From an uncultured Clostridia bacterium (GTDB taxonomy: Bacteria > Bacillota > Clostridia > Oscillospirales > Acutalibacteraceae): a DNA stretch of 49,660 bases. Shown here piece by piece: positions 17,380 through 28,072 of this stretch. The DNA lies in the NCBI GenBank assembly GCA_947170465.1, contig CAMVTS010000011.1, positions 1 to 49,660 on the forward strand. Direction: 5' to 3'. The notes below the pieces were generated by a model. It ran no database searches. It had not been told where the DNA came from and worked only from the letters and a program-made list of their open reading frames with translations. How positions within the stretch are numbered: position 1 is the stretch's first letter; every line of letters starts with the position of its first letter. The translations under genes were made by a program, and so were the position numbers.

Positions 17380-18145
17380 AATAAAAAAGGCGTTTGAAAA
17401 CGGCAAGGCGCTGATTCCTTTTATCACCGCCGGCGACCCCCGTCTCGCCGTTACCGAACAGCTGTTGATAGAAATGAGCAAAAACGGCGCGGATATTATC
17501 GCGATTGGTATTCCCTTCTCCGACCCGATTGCCGAGGGCGTGGCGATTCAGGAGGCTGACCTCCGCGCGTTGGCGGCAGGCACCACCACCGACAAGATTT
17601 TTGAGATGGTCAGGGGCATTCGTCCGCAGATTGAATGTGAGCTGGCTGTCATGACCTATATGAATCCGATTTTCGTCTACGGCGTGGACAAGTTCATGGC
17701 TAAGTGCGCGGAATGTGGCATTGCCGCCGTGATTGTTCCCGACACACCTTACGAGGAGAAGGCGGAGCTGAGCGGCGCCTGTGACGCGAACAATGTAGCA
17801 CTGATTTCACTGATTGCGCCGACCTCTGAGGACAGAATCCGGATGATAGCCAAGGACGCGCAGGGCTTTTTGTTCTGTATTCCCTCTCTGGGTGTTGCCG
17901 GTGTGAAGAGCGACACTACCGCGCAGGATATTGAGCATATGATCGGCATGGTTCGTTCCGTCAGCGATATTCCCTGTGCCATCGGCTTCGGCGTTGCCGA
18001 CAAGGAGCAGGCAAAGCTTGCCGCTCAGACAGCGGACGGCATGATTATCGGATCCGAGGTTGTCGAGATAATTGGCAGGCACGGCGAAAACTGTGTGGAA
18101 CCGGTCATTACCTATTTGAAAGAGTTAAAATCAGCTATGATATAA
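17372..18145 (+). CDS. trpA: Tryptophan synthase alpha chain homologue lacking the catalytic Glu
   Basis: The 257-residue TIM-barrel protein is clearly TrpA ([34 protein letters not shown]). In TrpA, Glu49 and Asp60 (Salmonella numbering) cleave indole-glycerol phosphate. Here [28 protein letters not shown] alignment puts Ala44 at the Glu49 position and Glu55 at the Asp60 position, followed by Gly-Val instead of Gly-Pro. The loop-6 GVTG is GVAG. The codon for Ala44 is GCG at 17501-17503. Glu for Asp60 occurs in other Firmicutes; loss of Glu49 should abolish lyase activity. GGGGAGG precedes ATG 17372. Possibly it serves only as an allosteric partner of TrpB or has another substrate. Confidence 0.9.
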   Translation: MNEIKKAFENGKALIPFITAGDPRLAVTEQLLIEMSKNGADIIAIGIPFSDPIAEGVAIQEADLRALAAGTTTDKIFEMVRGIRPQIECELAVMTYMNPIFVYGVDKFMAKCAECGIAAVIVPDTPYEEKAELSGACDANNVALISLIAPTSEDRIRMIAKDAQGFLFCIPSLGVAGVKSDTTAQDIEHMIGMVRSVSDIPCAIGFGVADKEQAKLAAQTADGMIIGSEVVEIIGRHGENCVEPVITYLKELKSAMI

Positions 18146-18149
18146 AAGT

Positions 18150-18182
18150 CAAGGGTTCGGCGTGTGCCGAACCCTTGTTTTC
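18150..18182 (+). terminator. Bidirectional terminator between trpA and the lipoprotein gene
   Basis: A 12-bp stem CAAGGGTTCGGC / GCCGAACCCTTG (loop GTGT) is followed by TTTTTCT on the plus strand. It starts 5 bases after the trpA stop and borders the stop of the converging gene. The stem is almost the same as that of the terminator at 48435-48470. Confidence 0.9.
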
Positions 18183-18895
18183 TATTTATATTCCTGTAAC
18201 TTCCAATCCTTTTTCAACTGCTCCGTGATGGGAAATACGCGGAAAAGCATGACATTGTTCTTGCTGTTGGCACTATCCTCCTGCGTACTGAGGGCAAAGA
18301 CAAAGCCGTCGTAATAAAGCGTGTTGTTTGCCTCTGTCGTCGTGCGGTAGAAGATGTTCTGCAGGGTGTCGAGTCTGGAGCTGTCGTAGCCGCAGGCGAC
18401 CTGCGCCATCAGCGCCGCCTTGAGCAGCACTTCGTCGGAGTTGTTGCCCTTTTCGTCCTGCGCCATGAAGTTGCTCATGGTGGTGCCGATACCGATATTC
18501 ATGATTTTTTCGCTCTCGACCTCCACGCTGGCGGTAACGTTCACACCATAGTCGTCGTAGTAATAGTACTGAACCGACACGCCGTGATTGTCCTTGGTCG
18601 GGCTGCCGTTCTCGCGCCAGTTGCCCATGATAATCAAATCATTGTCGCCGCGCAGCTTTTTCTCGGCGTTATACTTGGACGTAAATTCGTAGAGCGTCAT
18701 GTTGAAGCGCCTGCCGTTGACGTTAGGACTGCTCTCCACAGATCCTGCTTCATTCAGCAGATAGGACGGCTCGTCAACCGTCGCGACAGAATGCGGCTGT
18801 TCAATCTCGATTTTGCTCTCTCCCTTTGAACAGGCGCAAAGCAGTCCGAGCAGCCATAATGCCGCCAGAATAAAAGTTAATCTTTTCATAGTCAT
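18182..18895 (-). CDS. Putative lipoprotein of unknown function
   Basis: The 237-residue product begins with a hydrophobic signal ending LLGLLCAC, a plausible lipobox with the modified cysteine at about residue 22, so it is probably anchored outside the membrane. The rest is soluble with no recognised domain; it includes a YYYYDDYG stretch, and the C-terminus reads RVFPITEQLKKDW. Two starts are possible, ATG 18895 and ATG 18889, with no good ribosome-binding site for either. A hairpin separates it from gyrA upstream, and it has no clear promoter, so it may depend on gyrA read-through. Confidence 0.75.
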   Translation of the reverse strand: MTMKRLTFILAALWLLGLLCACSKGESKIEIEQPHSVATVDEPSYLLNEAGSVESSPNVNGRRFNMTLYEFTSKYNAEKKLRGDNDLIIMGNWRENGSPTKDNHGVSVQYYYYDDYGVNVTASVEVESEKIMNIGIGTTMSNFMAQDEKGNNSDEVLLKAALMAQVACGYDSSRLDTLQNIFYRTTTEANNTLYYDGFVFALSTQEDSANSKNNVMLFRVFPITEQLKKDWKLQEYK

Positions 18896-18905
18896 ATCGT
18901 AATGC

Positions 18906-18929
18906 AGGGTTTGGCAGCGACCAAACCCT
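18906..18929. repeat. Hairpin between gyrA and the lipoprotein gene
   Basis: A 9-bp perfect stem AGGGTTTGG / CCAAACCCT with a 6-base loop. No T-run follows on the minus strand, so it would not terminate gyrA efficiently; on the plus strand ACTTTTTAC follows but no gene ends there. It may stabilise or process the gyrA mRNA, or be a dispersed palindromic repeat. Confidence 0.5.
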
Positions 18930-18934
18930 ACTTT

Positions 18935-21418
18935 TTACTGTTCTTCGTTCTGTTCTGTTTCTTCGGCTTCCTGCGGTTCTTCCTCGTCCTCATGCGGTAC
19001 TCTGGCAATGGTGACAACCTTGTCTCCGTCGCCGACCTTCATGACGGTAACGCCCTTGGAGGGACGTGAGCACAGGCGGATGGATTCCGCCGCGATACGA
19101 ATAATAATGCCGTCCTGCGAGATGATGATGATATCGTCATCCATGTTGACGACCTTAATCGCGGCGACCTTGCCGTAGCGGTCAACGTGGTAGTTCGTCA
19201 GACCCTTACCGCCGCGGCTCTGCATGCGGTAATCGTCCGGACTGGACAGTCTGCCGTAACCGGTCTCGCTGACGGTCAGCACCAGTCCGCCTTCGCGGAC
19301 AACACTCATGCCGACGACCTCGTCGCCTTCTCTGAGCGTGAGCGCCTTGACGCCGCGTGCCTGTCTGCCCATCTGGCGGACGTCGGTTTCGTTGAAGCGG
19401 ATTGCCATACCGAGCTTGGTGGCGACAATCACGTTGGCGTCGCCGTCAGTCATGCGAACCCAGGCAAGCTCGTCGCCTTCGTTGAGCTCCAGCGCAATCA
19501 GACCGCCCTTGCGTGCGGTGTTGTAGGCATTGAGCGCAATGCGCTTGATAATACCCTTGCGCGTCACCAGAATCAGGTACTTGTCCTCGTCAAATTCGGG
19601 CACGCGAATCATGGAGGTCACCTTTTCCTCCGGCTCAATGGGCAGGAGATTGGCGATATTGATACCCTTTGACTGGCGGCTTCCCTCGGGAACCTCGTAG
19701 CATTTCAGGCGGTAAACCCTGCCGCGGTTAGTGAAGAAGAGTACGTAGTCGTGAGAGTTGATAATAAACATCTCGGTGGCAACGTCCTCCTCGCGGCGTG
19801 ACATGCCGGAAACACCTCTGCCGCCGCGGCGCTGAATTTTATAGGTATCCGCTGCCAGGCGCTTGACATAGCCAAACTGTGTGAGCGTGAGCACACACTC
19901 CTGCTGCGGAATCAAATCTTCAATATCCACCTCGCCGCTGACAGTACAGATTTCTGTGCGGCGCGGGTCGGCGTACTTGTTGCGAATCACCGTGAGCTCT
20001 TCCTTCACGATTTCGAGCTTTCTGGTCTCGCTGGCAAGAATTTCGAGGAAGTCGGCAATCTTTGCTCTGAGAGCTTCGATTTCCTCCTCAATCTTGTGGC
20101 GCTCCATGTTGGTGAGCTGTCCGAGACGCATCTGGACAATTGCCTGCGCCTGTACCTCGTCCAGACCGAAGCGCTCCATCAAAGCGTTTCTCGCGCTGGG
20201 CTGGTCCTTGCTCGCGCGGATAATGCGGATAACCTCGTCGATAAAGTCAATGGCAATTTTCAAGCCCTCGAGGATATGCATTCTATCTTGCGCTTTTTTG
20301 AGGTCAAACTCAGTGCGTCTGCGGATAACGTCCTCCTGAAACTCCACATAGCATTTGAGCATGTCCTTGAGCGTGAGAATCTTCGGCTGACCGTCGACAA
20401 TCGCGAGCATAATCGCGCCGAAGGTGACCTGCAGCTGCGTAAAGGAAAAGAGCTGATTGAGCACAATCTGCGGAGACGCGTCTCGCTTGACGTCAATTTC
20501 AATATGCATGCCGATACGGTCGGAATGGTCCTCAATATTGGAGATACCCTCGATGCGCTTGTCCTTGACAAGATTGGCAATATTTTCAATCAGGCGCGCC
20601 TTGTTGACCTTATAGGGCAGCTCAGTGACGATAATCTTGAAGCGGCCGTTCTTCGCCTCAACAATCTCTGTTCTGGCACGGACGGTGATTTTTCCCTTGC
20701 CGGTGGCGTAAGCCGCGCGGATACCGGCTCTGCCCATGATAATACCGCCGGTCGGAAAATCCGGTCCGGGCAGGCAATCCATCATCGCCGGCAGCTCAAT
20801 ATCGGGATTCTCAATATAGGCGCACACCGCGTCAATGGTTTCGCCGAGATTATGCGGCGGAATTTCGGTCGCCATACCGACGGCGATACCGCTGGAGCCG
20901 TTCACCAGCAGATTCGGGAAACGGCTGGGAAGAACGGTGGGTTCCTTCAGACGGTCGTCATAGTTTGGAACAAAGTCAACGGTGTCCTTGTCGATATCGG
21001 TGAGCATTTCCATGGAAATCTTGCTCATCTTAGCCTCGGTATAACGGTAGGCAGCAGGCGGGTCGCCGTCGACAGAACCAAAGTTGCCGTGACCGTCCAC
21101 CAGCATGTAGCGCATGGAGAAATCCTGCGCCAAACGCACCATCGCGTCATACACGGAAGCATCGCCGTGAGGGTGATAGGCGCCCAGCACGGAACCGACG
21201 GTGTCGGCGCACTTATGATAGGGCTTCGACGGGTCGAGACCTCTCTCATACATGGTGTAGAGAATTCTCCGGTGAACCGGTTTGAGACCGTCGCGCACAT
21301 CGGGAAGCGCTCGGGAGACGATGACCGACATGGAATAGTCCAGAAAACTCTGGCGCATTTCGTTTTGCAGGTCAACGTCAATGATTCTTTTTTCATTCAT
21401 CTGCGGGTCATTGCTCAT
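18935..21418 (-). CDS. gyrA: DNA gyrase subunit A
   Basis: GyrA is the DNA breakage-reunion subunit of gyrase, which introduces negative supercoils. The 827-residue product has the catalytic tyrosine in AYRYTEAK (Tyr126), a coiled-coil gate region, and a six-bladed C-terminal domain with a GyrA box QRRGGRGV, which separates gyrase from topoisomerase IV. The quinolone-binding loop reads [10 protein letters not shown], with Ala87 and Ser88 where most bacteria have Ser/Thr then Ala. The tail is acidic (Glu-rich). ATG 21418 has GAGG upstream. A thioesterase gene sits between it and gyrB. Confidence 0.97.
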   Translation of the reverse strand: MSNDPQMNEKRIIDVDLQNEMRQSFLDYSMSVIVSRALPDVRDGLKPVHRRILYTMYERGLDPSKPYHKCADTVGSVLGAYHPHGDASVYDAMVRLAQDFSMRYMLVDGHGNFGSVDGDPPAAYRYTEAKMSKISMEMLTDIDKDTVDFVPNYDDRLKEPTVLPSRFPNLLVNGSSGIAVGMATEIPPHNLGETIDAVCAYIENPDIELPAMMDCLPGPDFPTGGIIMGRAGIRAAYATGKGKITVRARTEIVEAKNGRFKIIVTELPYKVNKARLIENIANLVKDKRIEGISNIEDHSDRIGMHIEIDVKRDASPQIVLNQLFSFTQLQVTFGAIMLAIVDGQPKILTLKDMLKCYVEFQEDVIRRRTEFDLKKAQDRMHILEGLKIAIDFIDEVIRIIRASKDQPSARNALMERFGLDEVQAQAIVQMRLGQLTNMERHKIEEEIEALRAKIADFLEILASETRKLEIVKEELTVIRNKYADPRRTEICTVSGEVDIEDLIPQQECVLTLTQFGYVKRLAADTYKIQRRGGRGVSGMSRREEDVATEMFIINSHDYVLFFTNRGRVYRLKCYEVPEGSRQSKGINIANLLPIEPEEKVTSMIRVPEFDEDKYLILVTRKGIIKRIALNAYNTARKGGLIALELNEGDELAWVRMTDGDANVIVATKLGMAIRFNETDVRQMGRQARGVKALTLREGDEVVGMSVVREGGLVLTVSETGYGRLSSPDDYRMQSRGGKGLTNYHVDRYGKVAAIKVVNMDDDIIIISQDGIIIRIAAESIRLCSRPSKGVTVMKVGDGDKVVTIARVPHEDEEEPQEAEETEQNEEQ

Positions 21419-21436
21419 GATATAACCTCATTCGTT

Positions 21437-21871
21437 CTATCCTACTGTTTTGATGTTGCTGTTCATTTTTTCATACAGCTGCGGCATACGCTTTTTGGCG
21501 TTGCAGGGACGGAAGGTCTTGGCGTCCACAAAGCCGTGTTCGGTGCTGCCGTAGGCAAGCTCGGTTTCGGTGCCGTCATCGTTGATACGCTTGACAGAAT
21601 AGGCAAACTCGATCCGCGCTGCGGTCAGGTTAATACACCAGGTACGGATAATCAGTTTGTCCTCATACTGTGCCGGCAGCTTGAAATGGCAGGAGAGGTT
21701 GCGCAGCGGCGTCATAATGCCCGACTCCTCCATCTCACTGTAGCTGGTGCCGAACAGGCGGATAAAATCCGTTCTGCCAACCTCAAACCAGACGGGAAAA
21801 TTGGAATGATGCGCAATTCCCATGCGGTCAGTCTCGGCATAACGAACGGTGATGTAAGTTTTTGCGTGCAT
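21437..21871 (-). CDS. YbgC-type acyl-CoA thioesterase (hotdog fold)
   Basis: The 144-residue product matches the 4-hydroxybenzoyl-CoA thioesterase/YbgC group: it begins with a beta strand and the signature YAETDRMGIAHHSNFPVWFE, whose Asp and His-Ser-Asn region forms the active site. It should hydrolyse acyl-CoA or acyl-ACP thioesters; the chain specificity cannot be read. The start at ATG 21871 has GGGAGG 7 bases upstream; the longer upstream frame runs into the repeat at 21893-22000 and is rejected. Lying between gyrB and gyrA is unusual and suggests insertion into the ancestral gyrBA pair. Confidence 0.9.
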   Translation of the reverse strand: MHAKTYITVRYAETDRMGIAHHSNFPVWFEVGRTDFIRLFGTSYSEMEESGIMTPLRNLSCHFKLPAQYEDKLIIRTWCINLTAARIEFAYSVKRINDDGTETELAYGSTEHGFVDAKTFRPCNAKKRMPQLYEKMNSNIKTVG

Positions 21872-21892
21872 AAGATACCTCCCTGTATTTAT

Positions 21893-22000
21893 AGTGGTAA
21901 GTGACAAGTGGCAAGTGGTAAGTGTTTTTATCAAACGTAAGATAATCATGATTGCTGTTTTTCTATTTCACTAATCACTAATCACTGACCACTTATCACT
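21893..22000. repeat. Inverted element built of GTGGTAAGT-like units
   Basis: Left arm 21893-21923 iterates (GT)GGTAAGTGACAAGTGGCAAG. Right arm 21969-22000 is its imperfect inverse (CACTAATCACTAATCACTGA..). It fills the gyrB-thioesterase gap and resembles the shorter tracts at 25305-25352 and 29584-29643, which iterate TTAGTTATCAGTTG-like units. Confidence 0.65.
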
Positions 22001-22005
22001 AAAAA

Positions 22006-23979
<1,974 letters not shown>

Positions 23980-24282
23980 TTACCTCTGTTCGTTTTCAGT
24001 GAATCGTATAAAAAACGGCGTCAGCAAAATTGCGAGTACCGCGAGTATGACATTGGTGATAAACATGCCAATCACTGTGATATTGCCTATCAGGACAAGT
24101 GACAGAATATTGACGGCAACGCAGACTGCCACCCAGATTAACAACAAGAGCAGACAGCGTGTTTTTTTGATTTGAAAGCGTTTTTGACAGTGATAGCATA
24201 CCGCTTCCCTGTGAAGCAGCAGCCGTCTTACTTCGCCGTAGCGATAGACGGTATGACAATGTGGACAAACCGGCAGCTTCAT
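23980..24282 (-). CDS. Zinc-ribbon membrane protein, unknown function
   Basis: The 100-residue product has an N-terminal zinc ribbon (CPHC at about residues 6-9, CYHC about 20 residues later), then two hydrophobic helices (about 43-63 and 68-90). It should sit in the cytoplasmic membrane with the ribbon in the cytoplasm. ATG 24282 has AGAAGG 8 bases upstream and lies 2 bases after the stop of the preceding gene, so the two are translationally coupled. Two other zinc-ribbon two-helix proteins occur in the window (24285-25022 and 40682-41134). No function is known to me. Confidence 0.8.
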   Translation of the reverse strand: MKLPVCPHCHTVYRYGEVRRLLLHREAVCYHCQKRFQIKKTRCLLLLLIWVAVCVAVNILSLVLIGNITVIGMFITNVILAVLAILLTPFFIRFTENEQR

Positions 24283-24284
24283 GC

Positions 24285-25022
24285 TCAAAACCTTCTGTTG
24301 CCGGAAAAACGGTTGCTGTCCGGACGCTTGTATTCCCTGACGTCATCTTCCGCGCCGTTTTCTTCCGCCGGCGTTTCCTCAGGCGCATGAAAATAGTGGC
24401 TGGTGCGGTTGATAATCCGGCTGCCCTCGGAATGTAGCTTTTTCAGAGGTGCGTCGTCCACCGCGTGACCTTCGCTGATATCGTCGATAACATGCACGTA
24501 TTGATTATCCTCCGTCTGCACCTCACCGGAATAACTGGAAATGACGTCGCTGTCGCTTCCCTGTTCCTTGAAAGTGCTGCGCTCGGACTTAATCCGGCTG
24601 AATAAATCAGGATTGATTTTGAAAGCGCCGCTGTTCTCCATATTGCCCTCTTCCTCGTTATCGGCAGTGAGCAGATTATCCGAAAACGCGATACCGGCGC
24701 GTTTTGCTTCCATGGTTTTCTTGTATTTGCGCAGGGGCTCAAAGCGTACAAAGCGCGGTGAGATAATGCCGAAAATAATCAGCGGCAGTGCGATTGCCGG
24801 AATACCGAGCGGATTATGCGTCATACGGAAGTACACCCACAGAAAAAAGATAACCGCCGACAGCACCGCGCAGATAATAAACACAGGAATAACCGTGCGG
24901 TTAATGACAACGCGGCTTTCTCTGCCGCAGCGCTTACAGACATACTCCGCCTTTCTTCTGCTGTTGAACGCGGAGGAATAGGAAATCCTTCTTCCGCAGT
25001 AGGGACATTTTTTTCTTTTCAT
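24285..25022 (-). CDS. Zinc-ribbon membrane protein with acidic tail, unknown function
   Basis: The 245-residue product starts with a zinc ribbon (CPYC ... CKRC within residues 6-33), followed by two membrane helices (about 44-66 and 74-92) and a long hydrophilic, acidic C-terminal tail (about 110-245) rich in Asp, Glu and Ser. GGAGG precedes ATG 25022 by 7 bases. It lies 12 bp after remB and before the related 23980-24282 gene. The pair is inserted between remB and gyrB, which are adjacent in Bacillus. Function not recognised. Confidence 0.8.
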   Translation of the reverse strand: MKRKKCPYCGRRISYSSAFNSRRKAEYVCKRCGRESRVVINRTVIPVFIICAVLSAVIFFLWVYFRMTHNPLGIPAIALPLIIFGIISPRFVRFEPLRKYKKTMEAKRAGIAFSDNLLTADNEEEGNMENSGAFKINPDLFSRIKSERSTFKEQGSDSDVISSYSGEVQTEDNQYVHVIDDISEGHAVDDAPLKKLHSEGSRIINRTSHYFHAPEETPAEENGAEDDVREYKRPDSNRFSGNRRF

Positions 25023-25034
25023 ACTTAGCCTCCG

Positions 25035-25304
25035 TCAGGGCTTGATTTCTGATAAAATAGAAGTTTTTCTCTTGTTCAGCGTCTTGGTGGACAGCTGGGA
25101 AATATAGACAATGGTTTTGCCGTTTTCACGGCAGACCACAAAGGACTTGGGTAATTCATATGACACGTTGACAATCTGACCCTGCTTCTGGGCGTTTGCG
25201 AGAAAATCGCGCGTCTTTTTGGACACCGTGCAGGCGTCAAGGTCAAACATGGCAATAATATGCTGCGTTTGAACGACAACGTCGTTTCCGAGATGTAAGT
25301 ACAT
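25035..25304 (-). CDS. remB: RemB/YaaB-like DUF370 regulator
   Basis: The 89-residue protein matches the RemA/RemB (DUF370) family, beginning MYLHLGNDVVVQTQHIIAMFD. The genome position between recF and gyrB is the same as that of B. subtilis remB (yaaB), where the Rem proteins regulate biofilm matrix genes; whether this copy binds DNA is unknown. No Shine-Dalgarno sequence precedes ATG 25304; instead a repeat tract (25305-25352) directly abuts the start, so translation may be weak or coupled. Confidence 0.85.
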   Translation of the reverse strand: MYLHLGNDVVVQTQHIIAMFDLDACTVSKKTRDFLANAQKQGQIVNVSYELPKSFVVCRENGKTIVYISQLSTKTLNKRKTSILSEIKP

Positions 25305-25352
25305 AGTTGAGTAGTAAGTGAATCGTTGTTAGTTATCAGTTGTTAGTTGGAC
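25305..25352. repeat. Repeat tract (TTAGTTATCAGTTG units) before remB
   Basis: The tract contains GTTAGTTATCAGTTGTTAGT followed by TGGACA, a near copy of the complement of 29621-29643 in the origin region. It touches the remB start codon and occupies the place where a ribosome-binding site should be. Confidence 0.6.
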
Positions 25353-25399
25353 AGCGCGGTGTGAAAGAAAAAGGCGAATGCAAGTTTGCGCTTTTGATA

Positions 25400-26509
25400 T
25401 TACTTCTTAATTTCCTCTACCCTGCCGTTTTCGACGAAGAAGATTTTTCCTTCGTTGAGCTGTTCCTTATTGCTGCGTTCACAGCAGGTGATGAACACCT
25501 GACAGCCGCGCAGCTCGTTCAATAAATAATCCTGACGGTCGTTATCCAGCTCTGACAGCACGTCGTCAAAGAGAATGACGGGATTTTCTCCCATTCTCTC
25601 GCGAAGCACCGCCGCTTCCGCCAGCTTGAGCGAGAGTACGGCGCTGCGCTGCTGCCCCTGAGAGGCATAGAAGCGCGCGTTTTTGCCGTTGATCAAGATT
25701 TCAATATCGTCACGGTGCGCGCCTGAAATGGTGGAACCGGCAAAGATTTCATTTTGAAGATTCTGAGCGCATTTTTCCTGAAACTTCTGTTTGAGCGTCA
25801 TGCGGTCGTCGCCTTCTTCCGCACCAAAGCTGGAAAGATAGCGCAGACTCAGTTTCTCGCTGCCGCGTGAGATGCCCTCGTGATAAACCGCCGCTTTCCC
25901 GGTAATCATCTTCACGAAATCCAGCCTCTGACGGACAATCTCCGCGCCGAGCGTGGTGAGCTGTTCATCCCACAGCGAGAGCGTCTCGCGCAGCTTTTCG
26001 TTGCGCTGCAAATCCTTTAAGAGCGCGTTGCGCTGTTTGAGCAGGCGGTTATATTTCTGGAGTGTAAGCGCGTTGCGCATTTTTTCGCGGCAAATCGCGC
26101 TGTCGATAAAATTGCGGCGCTCGGAGGGACCTCTCTTTATCAGGCTGAGATTCTCCGGTGAAAATACCACGGCGCAGAAGCGCTCAATCAGCGCCGCGGA
26201 GGTTTTCTTTTCCACGCCGTTGAGCTTGATGACGCGGCGGTTCGGTTCAATCGCGATACTCGCCGTCTGGCTGCGCTCCTGTCCGTAAAACCGGCAGTCG
26301 AGCTTAGCGAACGGCTTGTCAAACTGAATCAGCTCCCGGTAACTCTGCGTGCGGAAGGAATGACCGCCGCAGAACAGCCACAGCGCCTCTATGATATTCG
26401 TCTTGCCCTGCGCGTTCTTGCCGTAGATGATATTCACACCCTCGCACGGGCTGATAAAGCCGTCCGCGAGATTGCGGTAATTCTGAAATTGTAAATGGTC
26501 AACCTTCAT
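25400..26509 (-). CDS. recF: DNA replication and repair protein RecF
   Basis: RecF is an SMC-like ATPase that loads RecA at gapped DNA with RecO and RecR. The 369-residue product has Walker [10 protein letters not shown], an ABC signature [17 protein letters not shown] and Walker [16 protein letters not shown] 26509 lies inside the end of yaaA (11-base overlap), as in other Firmicutes. About 90 bases of repeat and AT-rich sequence follow before remB. Confidence 0.97.
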   Translation of the reverse strand: MKVDHLQFQNYRNLADGFISPCEGVNIIYGKNAQGKTNIIEALWLFCGGHSFRTQSYRELIQFDKPFAKLDCRFYGQERSQTASIAIEPNRRVIKLNGVEKKTSAALIERFCAVVFSPENLSLIKRGPSERRNFIDSAICREKMRNALTLQKYNRLLKQRNALLKDLQRNEKLRETLSLWDEQLTTLGAEIVRQRLDFVKMITGKAAVYHEGISRGSEKLSLRYLSSFGAEEGDDRMTLKQKFQEKCAQNLQNEIFAGSTISGAHRDDIEILINGKNARFYASQGQQRSAVLSLKLAEAAVLRERMGENPVILFDDVLSELDNDRQDYLLNELRGCQVFITCCERSNKEQLNEGKIFFVENGRVEEIKK

Positions 26510-26723
26510 TGGCTTTTACAGTGACGGACACGCCGTCATACGCCGCCGTATCGCCGTCGCGAAGCTTTTTGCCGCGCATGGTGCAGACCTCGCCGTTGAC
26601 CGTGACCTCACCGTTCTGAATGACGATTTTTGCCATACCGCCGGTGGAGACAAGTCCGGAAATTTTCAGCAAATCCTGCAGACGGATAAATTCGGAATCA
26701 ATGGTAACAACATCAGCCTTCAT
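26499..26723 (-). CDS. yaaA: YaaA-like S4-domain RNA-binding protein
   Basis: The 74-residue protein is one S4 RNA-binding domain ([27 protein letters not shown]). It is the conserved gene between dnaN and recF, named yaaA or rlbA in Bacilli, with a suspected role in ribosome biology. It overlaps dnaN by 11 bases and recF by 11 bases, so all three are translationally coupled. Confidence 0.93.
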   Translation of the reverse strand: MKADVVTIDSEFIRLQDLLKISGLVSTGGMAKIVIQNGEVTVNGEVCTMRGKKLRDGDTAAYDGVSVTVKANEG

Positions 26724-27819
26724 TGGCGAGCCTCATGGGTACAACAATGCACAGGAAGCTGTCTCCCTGAACGGGTTTAATCACAATCGGCGAAATCGGA
26801 CCGTTGAGCACCAGCCTGACCTCATCGGTGTCGGCGTTTTTGAGCGCGTCGAGCATGTAGCGGTTGTTGAAGCCGATTTCCACCTGCTCGCCGGCAACGT
26901 TCACACGGATGGTATCGTTTGCCGAACCGACCGCAGAAGCGCAGGAGAATTTGATCTCCTCGTCGAGAAATTTACAGCGCACGGGGCTCTGCATTCTCTC
27001 ATTATTCATCAGTGACATTCTCTCGACCGAGTCCATCAGGCGGCGCGTGTTAATCACGACCTCCGTCTTGTTGGTCTTGGGAATCGTCGTCTTGTAGTCG
27101 ATAAAAATACCCTCAATCAGCCGGGAAATCACGCGGTAGCTTCTCACGCAGAAGGTGATATGGCGCTGACCGATGATAATATTGACAGGCTCGTCGTCAT
27201 CGACGAGGAGCTTGAGAATTTCCATCTGGGTTTTTCCGGGTACGACAAAGGAGTTATGGCTGTCGCTGTCAACCTTTTCGCGGCGGATTGCCATGCGGTA
27301 GCCGTCAATCGCGACAATGGTGAGCGCGCCGTTCTCAATTTCAAAGAGAGAACCGGTATAGATGGGCTTCGCCATATTATCGCTGACCGCATAAACGGTC
27401 TGGCGAATCATCTCGCGCAGGGTTTTGGAGCTGAGGGTAATGCTGTCGGTCTGCTCAAAGGTAGGCAGATCGGGATATTCCACCGGCGACATACCGGTGA
27501 TTTTATAATCAGCCGCGCCGCAGTTGATATAGACAATCAGACGGTCGTCGGTCTCAATAGTGAGAATTTCTTCGGGAAGGTTGCGTACAATATCGAGAAA
27601 CAGCTTGGCGCTGATGACAATCTCGCCGTCCTCGGTGACGGTGGCGTCAATATCGGTGGTGATACCGATTTCGAGGTTATAGCCCGAAATGTTGAGCTTG
27701 TCGCCGTGAGCCTTGACAAGCACGCCCTCCAGAGCGGGAATGGTGGATTTGCTGGAAACAGCTCTGGAAACATTCGAGATAGCCGTCTGCAAATCAGAAC
27801 GCAGGCACGAAATTTTCAT
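26713..27819 (-). CDS. dnaN: DNA polymerase III beta sliding clamp
   Basis: DnaN forms the ring that tethers polymerase to DNA. The 368-residue product has the usual three-domain length, starting [21 protein letters not shown] and ending PMRLANEG. The start at 27819 has GGAG about 10 bases upstream; the longer open frame upstream passes through the origin motifs and is not coding. Its leader contains the DnaA-trio element, so dnaN transcription and origin unwinding share sequence. Confidence 0.98.
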   Translation of the reverse strand: MKISCLRSDLQTAISNVSRAVSSKSTIPALEGVLVKAHGDKLNISGYNLEIGITTDIDATVTEDGEIVISAKLFLDIVRNLPEEILTIETDDRLIVYINCGAADYKITGMSPVEYPDLPTFEQTDSITLSSKTLREMIRQTVYAVSDNMAKPIYTGSLFEIENGALTIVAIDGYRMAIRREKVDSDSHNSFVVPGKTQMEILKLLVDDDEPVNIIIGQRHITFCVRSYRVISRLIEGIFIDYKTTIPKTNKTEVVINTRRLMDSVERMSLMNNERMQSPVRCKFLDEEIKFSCASAVGSANDTIRVNVAGEQVEIGFNNRYMLDALKNADTDEVRLVLNGPISPIVIKPVQGDSFLCIVVPMRLANEG

Positions 27820-27855
27820 GTTTGTAAACTTCTCCAATCTTATCTTTTTATTTTT

Positions 27856-27883
27856 TAGTAGTCGTAGTAGGTGGTGTGAAAAT
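27856..27883. other. DnaA-trio element and adjacent DnaA box (origin unwinding site)
   Basis: TAG-TAG-TCG-TAG-TAG (27856-27870) forms five trinucleotides which, read 3' to 5' away from the box, give GAT-GAT-GCT-GAT-GAT. A 4-bp GC-rich spacer GTGG follows, then TGTGAAAAT (27875-27883), a DnaA box with one mismatch to TGTGNAWAA. AT-rich DNA lies on the far side. This order (box, GC spacer, trios, AT tract) is the basal unwinding system described for B. subtilis. Confidence 0.8.
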
Positions 27884-27969
27884 ATAGTAAAACCGGTTTT
27901 TTCTCCCATTGCTGGCGGAAAATTCATTTAACAGCCGGCTGAGAAAAGCTTGTGCATGGGCGTGAAAAC

Positions 27970-27978
27970 TTTTTCACA
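27970..27978 (+). other. DnaA box
   Basis: TTTTTCACA matches TTWTNCACA without mismatch. It forms part of an inverted GTGAAAAC/TTTTTCAC arrangement at 27962-27977. Confidence 0.65.
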
Positions 27979-28072
27979 GACTTTCCTCATGCTTTCATAT
28001 TTCGTCCACATTCGTCCACAACGCTGACATCTCAACAGAAAGCTATCGTGAAAAGGTGTGGAATTGTCAGCC

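Larger units (their letters stand above)
27820..28072. other. oriC part 1: dnaN-dnaA intergenic region
   Basis: This 253-bp gap holds the AT-rich tract 27836-27855, the DnaA-trio element with its box (27856-27883), a perfect DnaA box (27970-27978) and tandem 10-bp repeats TTCGTCCACA (28001-28020) that share the TCCACA core with DnaA boxes. It corresponds to the incC side of the Bacillus origin, where duplex unwinding begins. Confidence 0.82.

Noticed and set aside
20096..21904. A 602-codon open frame antisense to gyrA
   Set aside because: It covers the conserved gyrA sequence on the other strand, has no family features, and arises from codon bias in gyrA.
21893..22000. CRISPR-like array
   Set aside because: Units are short, degenerate and contiguous, without spacers, and no cas genes are present.
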